DNA of 62,504 nt from Candidatus Syntrophopropionicum ammoniitolerans (GCA_013201395.1 JABMJD010000010.1:1-62504); one strand, 5' to 3'. Shown: positions 18,793 to 28,209, counted from the first letter of the stretch. A program made the numbers and translations. Notes: generated by a model from the sequence alone, not told the origin.

Positions 18793-19696
18793 CTCCCAAT
18801 ATATCCATATTTTTTTCCATAATATTTAAATATGCATCTGTCTCCAATTTACCTGTTACTGCCGTATCAAATGTATACAGTTTTGCACCCGTTTCCCGAG
18901 CCACGGTTTCTGCAGACCTAGCCCCATATTGGGGCTCAGTAAAAATAACCTTAGTGCCTGTTTCATTAACAATTCTAATCGTCTCGGACAACTCAGCTGC
19001 ACTTGGTTCAGCACCCGGTTCTGATTCTATGACAGCGATTATATTTATTTTAAATTCCTGCGCGAAATAAGGAAATGCATCATGGAAGGTAATAATGTCC
19101 CTTCTGCCTACATTATCTATTACCTGGTGCATCTTAACGCGCAGATTTGCCAGTTTTGTGGTATATATTTCAGTATTGGCAGCATAGTGATCCGCGCGGA
19201 TAGGATCAAGTGCGGCCAGCTGTTCCCCAATATTCTCCACCTGCTTGATAGCGTTAGTGATGCTCACCCAGACGTGTGGGTTATATGTGCCACCTTCGTC
19301 TTTTATTAAATGTATATCTCTGCTAGCATCAACAACTTTCAGGTTAGGTAATTGACTGATTATTTTGTCCATAAAATCTTCCATCCCGGCTCCATTTATA
19401 ATTAGAATATCCGCCTCGTCTAGTTTTTTTAAATCCTCCGGGTTCAACTGGTAGTTATGAAGGCAACCTGCTGTAGGAGGTGCCAAATTGATCAGTTTGA
19501 TGCCGGGTATGTTTTTTGTAACATTTGCCGCCTCTATATATATTGGATAAAATGTTGTGGCTATAACAACGTCATCTAGACCAGTAGTTTTTTCTTTTTC
19601 ACCTTTCACAGTTTGGTTACCACATGCGGACAAAAATAAAAGCATTAAAATAAGAATCAAAAATTTAATTATAAAACTATTTCTCATTTTAGACAC
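18770..19696 (-). CDS. Zinc/manganese-binding lipoprotein of ABC transporter
   Basis: A 308-residue cluster A-I solute-binding lipoprotein (ZnuA/MntC family). The signal peptide ends in a lipobox LLFLSAC, so the mature protein is anchored at Cys25 or thereabouts. Metal ligands of the family are visible: His in CLHNYQ, His in YNPHVWV, His in ITFHDAF and the acidic ligand in TFDTAV. There is no long His-rich loop, which occurs in many strict Zn-binding homologues. Second gene of the fur-like operon, 15 bp after the regulator stop. Confidence 0.88.
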   Translation of the reverse strand: MSKMRNSFIIKFLILILMLLFLSACGNQTVKGEKEKTTGLDDVVIATTFYPIYIEAANVTKNIPGIKLINLAPPTAGCLHNYQLNPEDLKKLDEADILIINGAGMEDFMDKIISQLPNLKVVDASRDIHLIKDEGGTYNPHVWVSITNAIKQVENIGEQLAALDPIRADHYAANTEIYTTKLANLRVKMHQVIDNVGRRDIITFHDAFPYFAQEFKINIIAVIESEPGAEPSAAELSETIRIVNETGTKVIFTEPQYGARSAETVARETGAKLYTFDTAVTGKLETDAYLNIMEKNMDILGDALNKNE

Positions 19697-19711
19697 GATT
19701 TCACCCCATTT

Positions 19712-20164
19712 TTATTTTTTGCCATCTTTATTTTCTACCGCATTACAGCAGGATGGGCAGTAACCATATATTTCAAAAGCATGCCCAACAATTTTGTAAC
19801 CCTTGTTTTTTAAAACATCTGTGTGCATATCCAACAAACATTTTTCAAGACAAACTGCCTCACCGCAACCAAGACATATTAAATGATGATGGTAATGGTG
19901 ATGATGCTTGAGAATTTCAAAACGGCTTTTTTCGCTATTCTTCAGGTTGTACTTGACCAAACATCCTATTTCAGCCAGTAAATTTAAATTACGATACACA
20001 GTGTCCAAACTAACACTGGGATATTTGTTCCTTACTTCTCTGTGCACATCTTTTGCTACCGGCGGTTTGTCAGCTGTCACTAAGGCATTAATGATCGCCC
20101 TGCGTTGCGGGGTGATTTTAAATCCTTTTGCCCTTATTTTTTCGATTATTTCTGTTTCCGTCAT
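19712..20164 (-). CDS. Fur-family metalloregulator (probably Zur)
   Basis: A 150-residue Fur-family repressor. A winged helix (GFKITPQRRAIINAL; YPSVSLDTVYRNLNLL) is followed by the metal/dimer domain. It carries two structural CxxC pairs (CLGCGE near residue 99 and CPSCC near 138) and a striking HHHHYHHHLICLGC run. It heads an operon with a Zn/Mn ABC transporter, so it most likely acts as Zur (or Mur/PerR). A near-perfect palindrome lies 10 nt upstream of its ATG, over the ribosome-binding site, which suggests autorepression. Confidence 0.88.
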   Translation of the reverse strand: MTETEIIEKIRAKGFKITPQRRAIINALVTADKPPVAKDVHREVRNKYPSVSLDTVYRNLNLLAEIGCLVKYNLKNSEKSRFEILKHHHHYHHHLICLGCGEAVCLEKCLLDMHTDVLKNKGYKIVGHAFEIYGYCPSCCNAVENKDGKK

Positions 20165-20173
20165 TGTGCCTCC

Positions 20174-20193
20174 AAATAGGAACGTTCTTATTT
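20174..20193. promoter_or_regulatory. Palindromic Fur/Zur-like operator
   Basis: Twenty-bp near-perfect palindrome AAATAGGAACGTTCTTATTT (one mismatched pair), centred on GAACGTTC. It overlaps the leader and ribosome-binding site of the Fur-family gene. Size and AAAT/ATTT ends resemble Fur-family boxes; the centre differs from the Bacillus Zur box, so the identity of the binder is inferred from position. Confidence 0.6.
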
Positions 20194-20222
20194 ACTACTT
20201 AATATATTAATACCCAGCCTAA

Positions 20223-20274
20223 TATATGTCAAACAAAAACCAGCATTTTTCAGCTGGTTTTTGTTTGACATATA
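20223..20274. terminator. Long bidirectional terminator / 22-bp perfect inverted repeat
   Basis: Two 22-nt arms (20223-20244 and 20253-20274) are perfect reverse complements with an 8-nt loop. Each side of the GCTGG core is followed by a TTTTTGTTTG tract. It lies 18 nt after the glycosyltransferase stop on the minus strand and upstream of the fur-like gene. Confidence 0.75.
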
Positions 20275-20291
20275 ATTTAAATTTTTTGTCT

Positions 20292-21464
20292 TTATTTCGC
20301 TTCTTTTAAACCATGATAACAATTTAAAAGCATTGTGGTACAGTTTACAGAATCAAGAGCAGCAGCGTTCCTCTCGGCATTTTTCCCCATCTGGGACCTA
20401 TGCTCATCGTTGTTTAGCAGGCTAATAATCCTTTCTGCAAACTCTTCCGTGCTTGGGCTGGTAAGATAACCATCAACACCATCTTCAACCATTTCCGCGG
20501 CTCCGTTTGCCCGGATAGCAACCACCGGCAGCCCGGCAGCCTTGGCTTCTGTGAGCACTATTCCCTGCGTCTCGGACAAGGATGAGAATACAAATATGTT
20601 TGAACCTGCGTAGCAATTGATTACATCCTGGGGTGATAGAGTGCCTGTAAAAACAATGCTGTCACCGAGATCCAAGTCAGCAGCAATTTTTTTAAGCTCT
20701 GCTTCTTCCGGCCCCCCCCCGACAACTAGTAAAACTACATTGTTAACCCTATTTTTTACCTTCTTAAAACTTTTCAACATAAAGGGGATGTTTTTCTCCT
20801 GGCCCAACCTACCAACGAATATCAGCACCTTGTCATCTGGAGAGATTTTGTATTTTTTGCGCAGCCATTCATTCTCTCCTTTTTTATATTCAGCTGTCTT
20901 AATACCCGTTGGCACCTTTTTCAGATCAGTTTTCACACCAATTTCGTGCAAATAATCCCCCACCACACCGGTGGGCACTATTACCAGATCACACAGGTTA
21001 CAAAAATCACGACTAACTTTTTGCGCCAGATCCTTGGAAACAGACTGGGCAATTTGCGCAATATCTTTGGAACCTGACTTTGTAAAGGGCATGTAATGTA
21101 CATAATGTTCATATAAGGTATGGTAGGTAAATACCAGTGGCACATTAATTTTTCGTGCATACCTGGCACCAAGTCTGCCCAGTAGGAATGGTGAATGAAC
21201 ATGTATTAAATCAAGATTTAGCTGTTTAATAGTCGGCCTCAATTTTAGAGAAAAGGGTAACGCCACCGTAAAATCACGGTTGGTAGGGGATGGAATGGAA
21301 GCAAAGCGAAATATTTTGCTGTCCTCACTGCAGTTTTTATAGTTTGGGGCAAAAATATAGACATCGTGACCCAATTTGGTCAGTTCCTCGTTAAAGGTCT
21401 GAATGGAACGAACGACGCCGCTTGTATATGGCAAATAACTGTCGGTGAATATACCTACTCGCAC
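20292..21464 (-). CDS. GT4 family glycosyltransferase
   Basis: A 390-residue GT-B fold glycosyltransferase of family 4, similar in layout to the alpha-glucosyl-diacylglycerol synthase / MgtA group. The N-terminus is RVGIFTDSYLPYTSGVVRSI. The acceptor-side motif IHVHSPFLLGRLG is near residue 87. The donor-binding part has FVGRLGQEKNIPFM near 217 and the EX7E-like FSSLSETQGIVLTEAKAAGLPVV near 293-316. It may glycosylate membrane lipid or a cell-wall polymer. It is a single gene between terminators. Confidence 0.85.
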   Translation of the reverse strand: MRVGIFTDSYLPYTSGVVRSIQTFNEELTKLGHDVYIFAPNYKNCSEDSKIFRFASIPSPTNRDFTVALPFSLKLRPTIKQLNLDLIHVHSPFLLGRLGARYARKINVPLVFTYHTLYEHYVHYMPFTKSGSKDIAQIAQSVSKDLAQKVSRDFCNLCDLVIVPTGVVGDYLHEIGVKTDLKKVPTGIKTAEYKKGENEWLRKKYKISPDDKVLIFVGRLGQEKNIPFMLKSFKKVKNRVNNVVLLVVGGGPEEAELKKIAADLDLGDSIVFTGTLSPQDVINCYAGSNIFVFSSLSETQGIVLTEAKAAGLPVVAIRANGAAEMVEDGVDGYLTSPSTEEFAERIISLLNNDEHRSQMGKNAERNAAALDSVNCTTMLLNCYHGLKEAK

Positions 21465-21648
21465 TCAGTATTCCTCCATGATGATTTTGTGGTTTATTTT
21501 AACACAAGCAACTAGCTTGCAGCAAGTTAGCCATCTGTGCAACCTATTTGTAAGCGAACCTCTTCATACTGAAAATACTTCATATTTGCTACCGATCCTG
21601 GCCCCTGTATTACACATTATAACCACAACAAGGATTATTTCTAACATT

Positions 21649-21687
21649 TAAGCACCCCTTTTTAAATTATTAAATACAGGGTGCTTA
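21649..21687. terminator. Terminator-like hairpin after pfkA
   Basis: AAGCACCC and GGGTGCTT form an 8-bp stem around an A/T-rich 20-nt loop. It lies about 55 nt beyond the pfkA stop on the minus strand. The T-tract is weak, so confidence is moderate. Confidence 0.45.
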
Positions 21688-21740
21688 TGTTAATATCACT
21701 ATAAATGTTGGCAAATGATGATCTGGCCTCCCAACACAGT

Positions 21741-22844
21741 TTAGTTCCCCAGGCAAATGCCTACGTGTCTGGCAGCGTGCACCATATCGTTATCTATAGG
21801 CACCATCCGGATTTCCCCCACCGCCTCTGCTAGTGGTACTGATTCTATATTAGGGGTACGCAGACAGACCATTTCACCAAACCTGCCCTCCATAACCAGG
21901 TTTACCGCACCGGCACCGTAACGCGTGGCTAGAATCCGGTCAAAGGCTGTGGGCACCCCGCCCCGTTGCAAATGACCTAATACTATTGATCTAGATTCCA
22001 TCCCTGTTTCATCTTCAATTTGCCTGGCCACTATATTGCCAATTCCACCCAGGCGAATGGGATCAAAACTTTCTTTTATTTTTCTCTGGACGGTCATTTC
22101 CCCGCCCATTGGTTTAGCCCCTTCCGCTACCACCACGATGCTAAACATTTTCCCAACATCCCGCCTGCTGTAAATTTTCTCATATACCTTTTCAATGGAG
22201 TAAGGGATTTCGGGTATCAAAATAGCATCAGCCCCGCCCGCTATACCGGATTGCAGAGCAATCCACCCGGCATAACGTCCCATAACCTCAAGTACCATTA
22301 CCCGGTGGTGGGACTCGGCAGTAGTGTGCAGTTTATCTATAGCCTCAGTGGCGGTGTTTAAGGCTGTATCAAAGCCAAAGGTCTGATCGGTGGCCGAAAG
22401 GTCGTTATCTATAGTTTTGGGCACACCCACAACAGGTAGCCCTTTATCCTCATATAGTTCCTTGCCGATGCTCAGACTTCCATCCCCGCCAATGATAATT
22501 AAGGCATCTATGCCATGGATGTTGATATTTTCTACAACGCGGTCGGAAACATCTCTAAATACCTGTTCCCCCTTGATTACCATTTGATATTTAAAGGGGT
22601 TGTCCCTATTGGTAGTACCCAATATGGTCCCACCACGGGGTAAAATACCAACTACATCATTTACAGTTAACTCTCTCGCCCGGTTTTGGATCAAACCGCC
22701 AAAGCCATTTTCGAAACCAACAACAGATAATCTGTGACTGTTAATGGCTGTCTTGACTACCGCCCGGATTACAGCATTTAGGCCCGGGCAATCTCCACCA
22801 CCGGTAAGTACACCAATACGTCTGACCTTGCTTCCCAATATCAT
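21741..22844 (-). CDS. pfkA: 6-phosphofructokinase, group III, probably ATP-dependent
   Basis: A 367-residue phosphofructokinase for fructose-6-P to fructose-1,6-P2. Motifs are LTGGGDCPGLNAVIRAVV at 13-30, IIGGDGS near 118, PKTIDNDL near 142 and VMEVMGRYAGWIA near 180. The second Gly of GGDGS is the residue found in ATP enzymes; PPi enzymes have Asp there. Lys in PKTIDND is typical of PPi enzymes but also occurs in the 340-370 aa group III ATP enzymes such as that of Streptomyces. ATP use is therefore likely but not certain. Single gene, own hairpin downstream. Confidence 0.88.
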   Translation of the reverse strand: MILGSKVRRIGVLTGGGDCPGLNAVIRAVVKTAINSHRLSVVGFENGFGGLIQNRARELTVNDVVGILPRGGTILGTTNRDNPFKYQMVIKGEQVFRDVSDRVVENINIHGIDALIIIGGDGSLSIGKELYEDKGLPVVGVPKTIDNDLSATDQTFGFDTALNTATEAIDKLHTTAESHHRVMVLEVMGRYAGWIALQSGIAGGADAILIPEIPYSIEKVYEKIYSRRDVGKMFSIVVVAEGAKPMGGEMTVQRKIKESFDPIRLGGIGNIVARQIEDETGMESRSIVLGHLQRGGVPTAFDRILATRYGAGAVNLVMEGRFGEMVCLRTPNIESVPLAEAVGEIRMVPIDNDMVHAARHVGICLGN

Positions 22845-22985
22845 ACAAATATAACCTCCTATTTGCTAAAAATAATATGCACCACATTACCGCTACAAAA
22901 ATGTAGCTAACACAGGGCCGGCGGTTATTTTGTAATTTATGAAAGGTTTTTAGTGACCTAGAACGCCGACAATATACTGGTATTT

Positions 22986-25742
22986 TTAGACCTCAGGAAT
23001 TCCTGCTCCGGTTAATAGTTCCGACAGGGTCTGTTTTAGTTTACCCTGGGTTTCCCCGTAACCGGCCCAATCACCATTTTTGAGTCTGTCTTGTGCTTCT
23101 TCATAAAGACTGTTAGCTCTTTGTGCCAGCTCGGCAATACTTGCAGCAGGGGCCGCCGGATCGGCTGGGGACTGGTGGTCTTGCGTCATAGGTATCCCCA
23201 CACCTGCACCAAAAATTTTCTCCAGGGCGATTTCCAGCGTTGGTTCCATAACAATCTTATCCCCGTGTGCCAGTATTACCCGGCGCAGTTCCGGCATTTT
23301 GCTTTGCTCAGCCTGCAGATAGATAGGCGCAACATAAATGAGGGCGTCCTTGATCGGTATAACCAATAGGTTTCCCCTGATCACGCTGGATCCCCTCTGG
23401 TTCCAGAGTGATAACTGCTGTGAAATAAGGGTGTCCTGGTTGAGCCGAGCCTCAATCTGTGTCGGCCCATAAACAAGCTCTTGCTTGGGGAAATTGTACG
23501 ATAAAAGCGTACCATAGTTATCACCATCAGATCTGGCTGCCATCCAGGCAATCATGTTCTTTTTTTTCTGCGGGGTAAAGGGCAGGATTAGAACAAATTC
23601 CGGCTCACTCTCCCCGGGCATTTTAATGATGGTATAGTATGGTTCAATCTGTTTTTCTTCACTACCCAGAGTCTCATTGGCTATATTCCACTTGTCTTCC
23701 CGATTATAAAACACCAGGGGATCCTCCATATGATAAACGGCATATATTTCCGCCTGCACCTGGAAATAATCAACCGGGTAGCGAATATGCTTGTGTAAAT
23801 CCTCCGGCATCTCTGCCAAAGATTTAAACATACCGGGAAAGATCATGCTATAGGTCTGAATAAGGGGATCATCTTGGTCACTAATGTAGAAATCAGCCTG
23901 TCCGGTATAGGCATCAACCACAATTTTAGCAGAGTTTCGGATATAATTATTGACCCCATCGAAAGGCTCCGAATAGGGAAATTTGCTTGTTGTTGTGTAA
24001 GCATCCCACATCCAGTACAGCTTGCCCTCACTGAGGATCATATAGGGATCAGTGTCATATTTGAGAAAGGGCGCTATTTTGGGCACTCTTTCCTTGATAT
24101 TGCGGTAATATAAAACTCTACTGTTATTATCAATTTCACCAGAAAGCAGGATCTTGTAATCTCCCAGGGCCAACGCAAATATGGCCCTGTTCAAGAAATT
24201 ATTTAGCTTAACACCGGCCTCGCCTTCATATGTGGAAAGGACATTAACATCCCCCTCGGGATAGTTAAATTCCTGTGACTTTGTGTTCACCAAAATATCC
24301 TGGTCCGTTTTTTCACCAAAATATATTTCCGGTCGTTCTACCTTCAGATTAGTATCACCCATGGGGGGGATGTCCTTTAAGAAAAATCTGGGCAACCCCT
24401 CTGTGGTCAACTCATTGACCGGACTCATAGCAATCCCATAACCATGAGTAAAGAACAGCCTCTCATTAACCCATGTTTTGGCCTGAGGAGTCAAATGATC
24501 CTGGTTTAGCTCTCTAGGGGCCAGCATAACCTGGCGATATTGGCCATTTATTGTATAGCGGTCAATATCAATATCAGAGAATTCATAGTAGAGCCTAATC
24601 TCCTGCAGCTGGCCATAGGTCTGTTTCAATGGTTCCCAATCCCAGAGCCGGATATTGCCGATCGTCTCCTGGTTAGCCCGAATATCATCTGCCGTCAAGG
24701 TTTTGCCGGCGGGAAATTTTTCTTTCACAATTTTATCCAAATTATAGGCCATCCTGGTAAATTTAATGTTTCTTTCCAGGTACGGCCTTTCTATAGCCGC
24801 TTCGTTAGGTGTCACCACAAATTTTTGGATAAATGCCGGGTAAAGCCCGCCCAGTGCTATAGACGCCACCAAAAGAAAACCAATGGTGTATACAACCAGC
24901 CTGAACTTACGAAGAAATAAGTTAATTAGAATGGCCAGAGCACATAAAAGGGCAATGACAACCAGGACCTTGTAGGCCATCAGGGTAGCGTGGGTAGTTG
25001 TGTAACCCGGTCCCCATACAGCACCATGGTGGGAAAAAAGCAATGCATATTGTTCCAGCCGGTACCCGATAGCCTTAACAATAAAGAAAACTGCGGCCAG
25101 AAAGGAAAGATGATAGCGTGCGGATATATCATGCAGTAACTTGCCTGGATCCCCTTGTAGAAAATTAGCCGATAGATATGCAACCAGCACCCAAAATGCC
25201 GTGGCCAAAACAGCCATGCTGGCCACACTGTAGAGAAAAATATAAAAAGGCAACTTAAACACATAAAACCCTACATCCTTTTGAAAAATAGGGTCAACAA
25301 TGCCATAAGCACTTGGGTGCAGGAATTTTTGCAGCACAATCCAGTCTTTGGCCACTGAAACATTAAAAAGGATGGCCATTACCAGACTGATTAAAATAAA
25401 CAGTGCCAGCAGAAATCGTGGTGTCACTAGCTGGTTAAGTGAAGCATTTTGGATGGTAATTAGATCGTCTTCCTGAATGACCTTGGCTTTTTGGGTAGCC
25501 CTCAAAAGTGGCCCACGGGTTAAATATAAGTTGACAAAAAGGAATATAAAAAGGGCAAAGCCAACTGCAAACCTGAGACCTGCTTTAGATAAGAGAATAG
25601 TCGTAAAAACCTGTTGGTAATTTAAAGACTGGAACCAGAGCCAATCAGTATATAGCCTGGCCCCATAAAGACCAAGCACGACTACAATGAGCACAATCGC
25701 AAGTATAATATAGTTAATTATTCTACTAAGTCTAATCTGCAA
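22986..25742 (-). CDS. UPF0182 family large membrane protein
   Basis: A 918-residue protein of the UPF0182 (COG1615) family. The N-terminal third has about seven membrane segments (first at residues 9-28, last near 290). A large extracytoplasmic domain of about 550 residues follows, with conserved stretches such as WVNERLFFTHGYGIAMSPVNE and FFLKDIPP. It ends in a Gln/Ala-rich helical tail (SLYEEAQDRLKNGDWAGYGE). Length is normal for the family. The function is unknown. A 66-aa two-CxxC protein gene lies directly upstream on the same strand. Confidence 0.9.
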   Translation of the reverse strand: MQIRLSRIINYIILAIVLIVVVLGLYGARLYTDWLWFQSLNYQQVFTTILLSKAGLRFAVGFALFIFLFVNLYLTRGPLLRATQKAKVIQEDDLITIQNASLNQLVTPRFLLALFILISLVMAILFNVSVAKDWIVLQKFLHPSAYGIVDPIFQKDVGFYVFKLPFYIFLYSVASMAVLATAFWVLVAYLSANFLQGDPGKLLHDISARYHLSFLAAVFFIVKAIGYRLEQYALLFSHHGAVWGPGYTTTHATLMAYKVLVVIALLCALAILINLFLRKFRLVVYTIGFLLVASIALGGLYPAFIQKFVVTPNEAAIERPYLERNIKFTRMAYNLDKIVKEKFPAGKTLTADDIRANQETIGNIRLWDWEPLKQTYGQLQEIRLYYEFSDIDIDRYTINGQYRQVMLAPRELNQDHLTPQAKTWVNERLFFTHGYGIAMSPVNELTTEGLPRFFLKDIPPMGDTNLKVERPEIYFGEKTDQDILVNTKSQEFNYPEGDVNVLSTYEGEAGVKLNNFLNRAIFALALGDYKILLSGEIDNNSRVLYYRNIKERVPKIAPFLKYDTDPYMILSEGKLYWMWDAYTTTSKFPYSEPFDGVNNYIRNSAKIVVDAYTGQADFYISDQDDPLIQTYSMIFPGMFKSLAEMPEDLHKHIRYPVDYFQVQAEIYAVYHMEDPLVFYNREDKWNIANETLGSEEKQIEPYYTIIKMPGESEPEFVLILPFTPQKKKNMIAWMAARSDGDNYGTLLSYNFPKQELVYGPTQIEARLNQDTLISQQLSLWNQRGSSVIRGNLLVIPIKDALIYVAPIYLQAEQSKMPELRRVILAHGDKIVMEPTLEIALEKIFGAGVGIPMTQDHQSPADPAAPAASIAELAQRANSLYEEAQDRLKNGDWAGYGETQGKLKQTLSELLTGAGIPEV

Positions 25743-25772
25743 ATACTCTACCTCCTGATTATAATGGTCTTG

Positions 25773-25973
25773 TTACATCGGTTTGGGTATCTTTTGCTGG
25801 TTATCCGCCTCGTGCTTCAATTTAGCCTGACATCTTAAACATACCGACATTGGTTTCTTTTTGGGAATATCATCATCATCTTCATCCTCATCTTCAAAAG
25901 GATCGGCACTTGCTAGTATTTCATCATCAATAGGCCTTCCACACAACATACATCGCATTTTCAAACCCATCAC
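25773..25973 (-). CDS. Small two-CxxC zinc-ribbon-like protein (DUF2197-like)
   Basis: A 66-residue (or 61-residue from the internal ATG, MRCMLCGRP) protein. Two CxxC knuckles, CMLC and CLRC, flank a very acidic linker DPFEDEDEDDDD. The layout matches the DUF2197/YlaI-like small zinc-binding proteins of Firmicutes; function is unknown. AGGGGTG precedes the ATG at 25970, and the exact start is not settled. It is 30 bp upstream of the UPF0182 gene and probably co-transcribed. Confidence 0.7.
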   Translation of the reverse strand: MMGLKMRCMLCGRPIDDEILASADPFEDEDEDDDDIPKKKPMSVCLRCQAKLKHEADNQQKIPKPM

Positions 25974-26139
25974 CCCTGCTGTTTTTTGTAACCCATATGT
26001 AGGTCCCTAAACCATACTAGGACATTTCGCTGCGGGTCCTAGCAATTCCTGCTCAAATAAAAAATAACAAGGGTATCAAACAGTATGAAAAGCAGTATAG
26101 CCACCAACCAATTATCCCGGTTAAACTATGATAAACATA

Positions 26140-26170
26140 AAAAAAACCCGGCTCATAAAGCCGGTTTTTC
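26140..26170 (-). terminator. Terminator of deoC
   Basis: AACCGGCTTT / AAGCCGGGTT-type stem with T-tracts in both directions, 13 nt past the deoC stop. Confidence 0.8.
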
Positions 26171-26182
26171 CCTGTAACCTTT

Positions 26183-26866
26183 TCATAATTCATTTACTAT
26201 GGCCGGTCCGCTGCTGGTGCCAATTCTGTCCGCTCCTGCCGCCAGCATATTCCTGATGGCAGCCAGGTCTCTGATGCCACCCGACGCTTTTACACCAACC
26301 TTGTTATCGGTAGCCTTCTTTAATAGGGCTACATCGGCTACAGTGGCACCGCTCCTTCCCCAGCCTGTTGAGGTTTTTACAAAATTTGCGCCGGTCTCAA
26401 TCGCCAGCCGGCTGGCTTCTATTTTTTCGCTGTTGGTTAATAGACATGTTTCTAATATCACTTTTATTAATGTGTCCTTGTTTTCACTCCTGGCACTGGC
26501 CACAACATCCATCAGATCCGATTTGACCTGTTTCAATAGGCCCCCTTTTAAAAAACCTACATTTATAACCACATCCAGTTCAGCGGCGCCGTTTCTAACA
26601 GCCTCCGCAGCTTCAAAGGCCTTAGTTGCTGACGTGGCAGCCCCCAGGGGAAACCCAACAACAGTGCAGACCTTTACCGGTGAACTAGCTAGTTCTTTAG
26701 CTGCTCTGGAAACATAACAAGGATTCACACATACGGTAGCAAAACCATACGCTTTAGCCTCCACACACAGCCTTATAATATCATCTGTTGCAGCATCAGA
26801 TCTGAGTAAGGTATGATCTATTAATGCTGCCAGTTCCAATTTGTTGTTGCACACATTATACTCCAC
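26183..26866 (-). CDS. deoC: Deoxyribose-phosphate aldolase
   Basis: A 227-residue class I aldolase that cleaves 2-deoxyribose-5-phosphate to acetaldehyde and glyceraldehyde-3-phosphate in nucleoside salvage. The family core is complete: IDHTLLRSDA at 16-25, CVNPCYV near 48, VVGFPLGA near 70 and ELDVVINVG near 95. The Schiff-base Lys is in NFVKTSTGWG near 157 and a second Lys lies in GVKASGGIRD near 190. It is located 24 bp after ddl on the same strand, so the two may be co-transcribed, although they share no pathway. Confidence 0.93.
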   Translation of the reverse strand: MEYNVCNNKLELAALIDHTLLRSDAATDDIIRLCVEAKAYGFATVCVNPCYVSRAAKELASSPVKVCTVVGFPLGAATSATKAFEAAEAVRNGAAELDVVINVGFLKGGLLKQVKSDLMDVVASARSENKDTLIKVILETCLLTNSEKIEASRLAIETGANFVKTSTGWGRSGATVADVALLKKATDNKVGVKASGGIRDLAAIRNMLAAGADRIGTSSGPAIVNEL

Positions 26867-26890
26867 AATTTATACCCCACAATTTCACTG

Positions 26891-27829
26891 TTATTTTTCC
26901 CGGGACAATTTAACCAGCCGGTCGATGAGATCGGGAAACTCAATCCCGGCAGCCCTGGCTGCATCTGGGAAAAGACTGGTCTCTGTCATGCCGGGCATAG
27001 TGTTTATCTCCAGGATATATGGTAAAGCATCATTTCCCAATATAAAGTCGATCCGGGCCAGCCCCCGGCAACCAATTGCTTTATAGGTACTAGTAGCCAG
27101 ATCCTTTATCTGTTCCTGACTGTCTACGGAAATTCGCGGTGGGATAATATGTTCGCTCATGCCCACGGTGTATTTAGCATTATAGTCATAAACACCTGTA
27201 GCAGAGACTATCTCTATCAGTGGCAAGGCAACAGGCTCCTCGTTGCCCAGCACTGAAGCAGTAAGTTCAATTCCCTCAATAAATTGCTCCACCATGGCAA
27301 CGGGATCATATTTAAAAGCCAGGGTAAATGCCTCTGCCAGTTCGCTCCTTTGTCTGACAAATGAGATACCGATTGTCGATCCCTGGGTCGGTGCCTTCAC
27401 CACTAGAGGCAAGTCCATTTCTCCCAACACCTGTTCACAGATGTTTTTTAAGCCTGCTGCCATGGCTGTGGACTTACTTATTGTTAAAAAACGAGGTGTG
27501 GGCAAACCCGCAAAAAGCAGCATTTTTTTGCTGGCGATCTTATCCATGGCCAATGCGCTGGCCAGCACCCCTGAACCTGTATAGGGAATATCCAGCATTT
27601 CAAGCATACCCTGGACAGCACCATCTTCCCCGTATCTGCCATGCAGAGCCAGGAAAGCCAGATTTACACCTGCAGCCTTTATTTTTTCAACAATATCGAA
27701 ACCTACATCTATTTCTATAGTATCATAACCCTTGGTTTTAAGAGCATCATTAATGGCTGCGCCCGTTCTCAAGGAAACCTCCCGTTCTGATGAGCGCCCA
27801 CCCATTAAAACACCAATTTTTAGTGCCAT
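26891..27829 (-). CDS. ddl: D-alanine--D-alanine ligase
   Basis: A 312-residue ATP-grasp ligase that makes D-Ala-D-Ala for peptidoglycan. Visible motifs are KIGVLMGGRSSEREVSL at the start, ALHGRYGEDGAVQG near 68, PLVVKAPTQGSTIGI near 150, and RIDFILGNDALPYILEINTMPGMTE near 262-286 with the Mg ligands. I start at ATG 27829 because GGAGGTAGG precedes it; the GTG at 27844 would lie on that site. Only the Ddl of this region is present, with no Van-type companions. Confidence 0.92.
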   Translation of the reverse strand: MALKIGVLMGGRSSEREVSLRTGAAINDALKTKGYDTIEIDVGFDIVEKIKAAGVNLAFLALHGRYGEDGAVQGMLEMLDIPYTGSGVLASALAMDKIASKKMLLFAGLPTPRFLTISKSTAMAAGLKNICEQVLGEMDLPLVVKAPTQGSTIGISFVRQRSELAEAFTLAFKYDPVAMVEQFIEGIELTASVLGNEEPVALPLIEIVSATGVYDYNAKYTVGMSEHIIPPRISVDSQEQIKDLATSTYKAIGCRGLARIDFILGNDALPYILEINTMPGMTETSLFPDAARAAGIEFPDLIDRLVKLSREK

Positions 27830-27919
27830 TGTACCTACCTCCACGAATATATTTAATCAGGACTGATTTCATTATATTCGTTCCCGGGCAAGAAAATCCT
27901 TCGGTCACAGTGTTTTCCC

Positions 27920-27948
27920 TTGACTCAAAAGGCATGAATTAATATAAT
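27920..27948 (+). promoter_or_regulatory. Sigma-A promoter for tRNA-Trp
   Basis: TTGACT, 17-nt spacer, TATAAT. The tRNA-Trp 5' end is 42 nt downstream of the -10 box. Confidence 0.75.
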
Positions 27949-27989
27949 AATGTTTGGATCAAGTAAGTTACTTTCATTCATTATTATAC

Positions 27990-28064
27990 AGGGGAGTAGC
28001 TCAATGGTAGAGCACTGGTCTCCAAAACCAGGTGCTGCAGGTTCGAGTCCTGTCTCCCCTGCCA
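27990..28064 (+). tRNA. tRNA-Trp (CCA anticodon)
   Basis: Cloverleaf with acceptor AGGGGAG/CTCCCCT, anticodon arm CTGGT-CTCCAAA-ACCAG giving anticodon CCA, T-arm with GTTCGAGTC, discriminator G and encoded CCA. Flanked by a consensus promoter and a terminator, so it is a single-gene transcription unit. Confidence 0.95.
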
Positions 28065-28072
28065 GTAAATAT

Positions 28073-28095
28073 AGACCCCGTGGGGGTCTTTTTTG
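28073..28095 (+). terminator. Terminator of tRNA-Trp
   Basis: AGACCCC-GT-GGGGTCT followed by TTTTTT, 9 nt after the tRNA 3' end. Confidence 0.85.
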
Positions 28096-28209
28096 TTTAG
28101 CTTTTATTATGTAGATAATTATTATCGAGCAATAGAAAACCCCATGTGTAAAATCCAGGGGCCGAATGATAATAACTTATTCGTATTATTCTTTTTTTCT
28201 TATTTCTGT

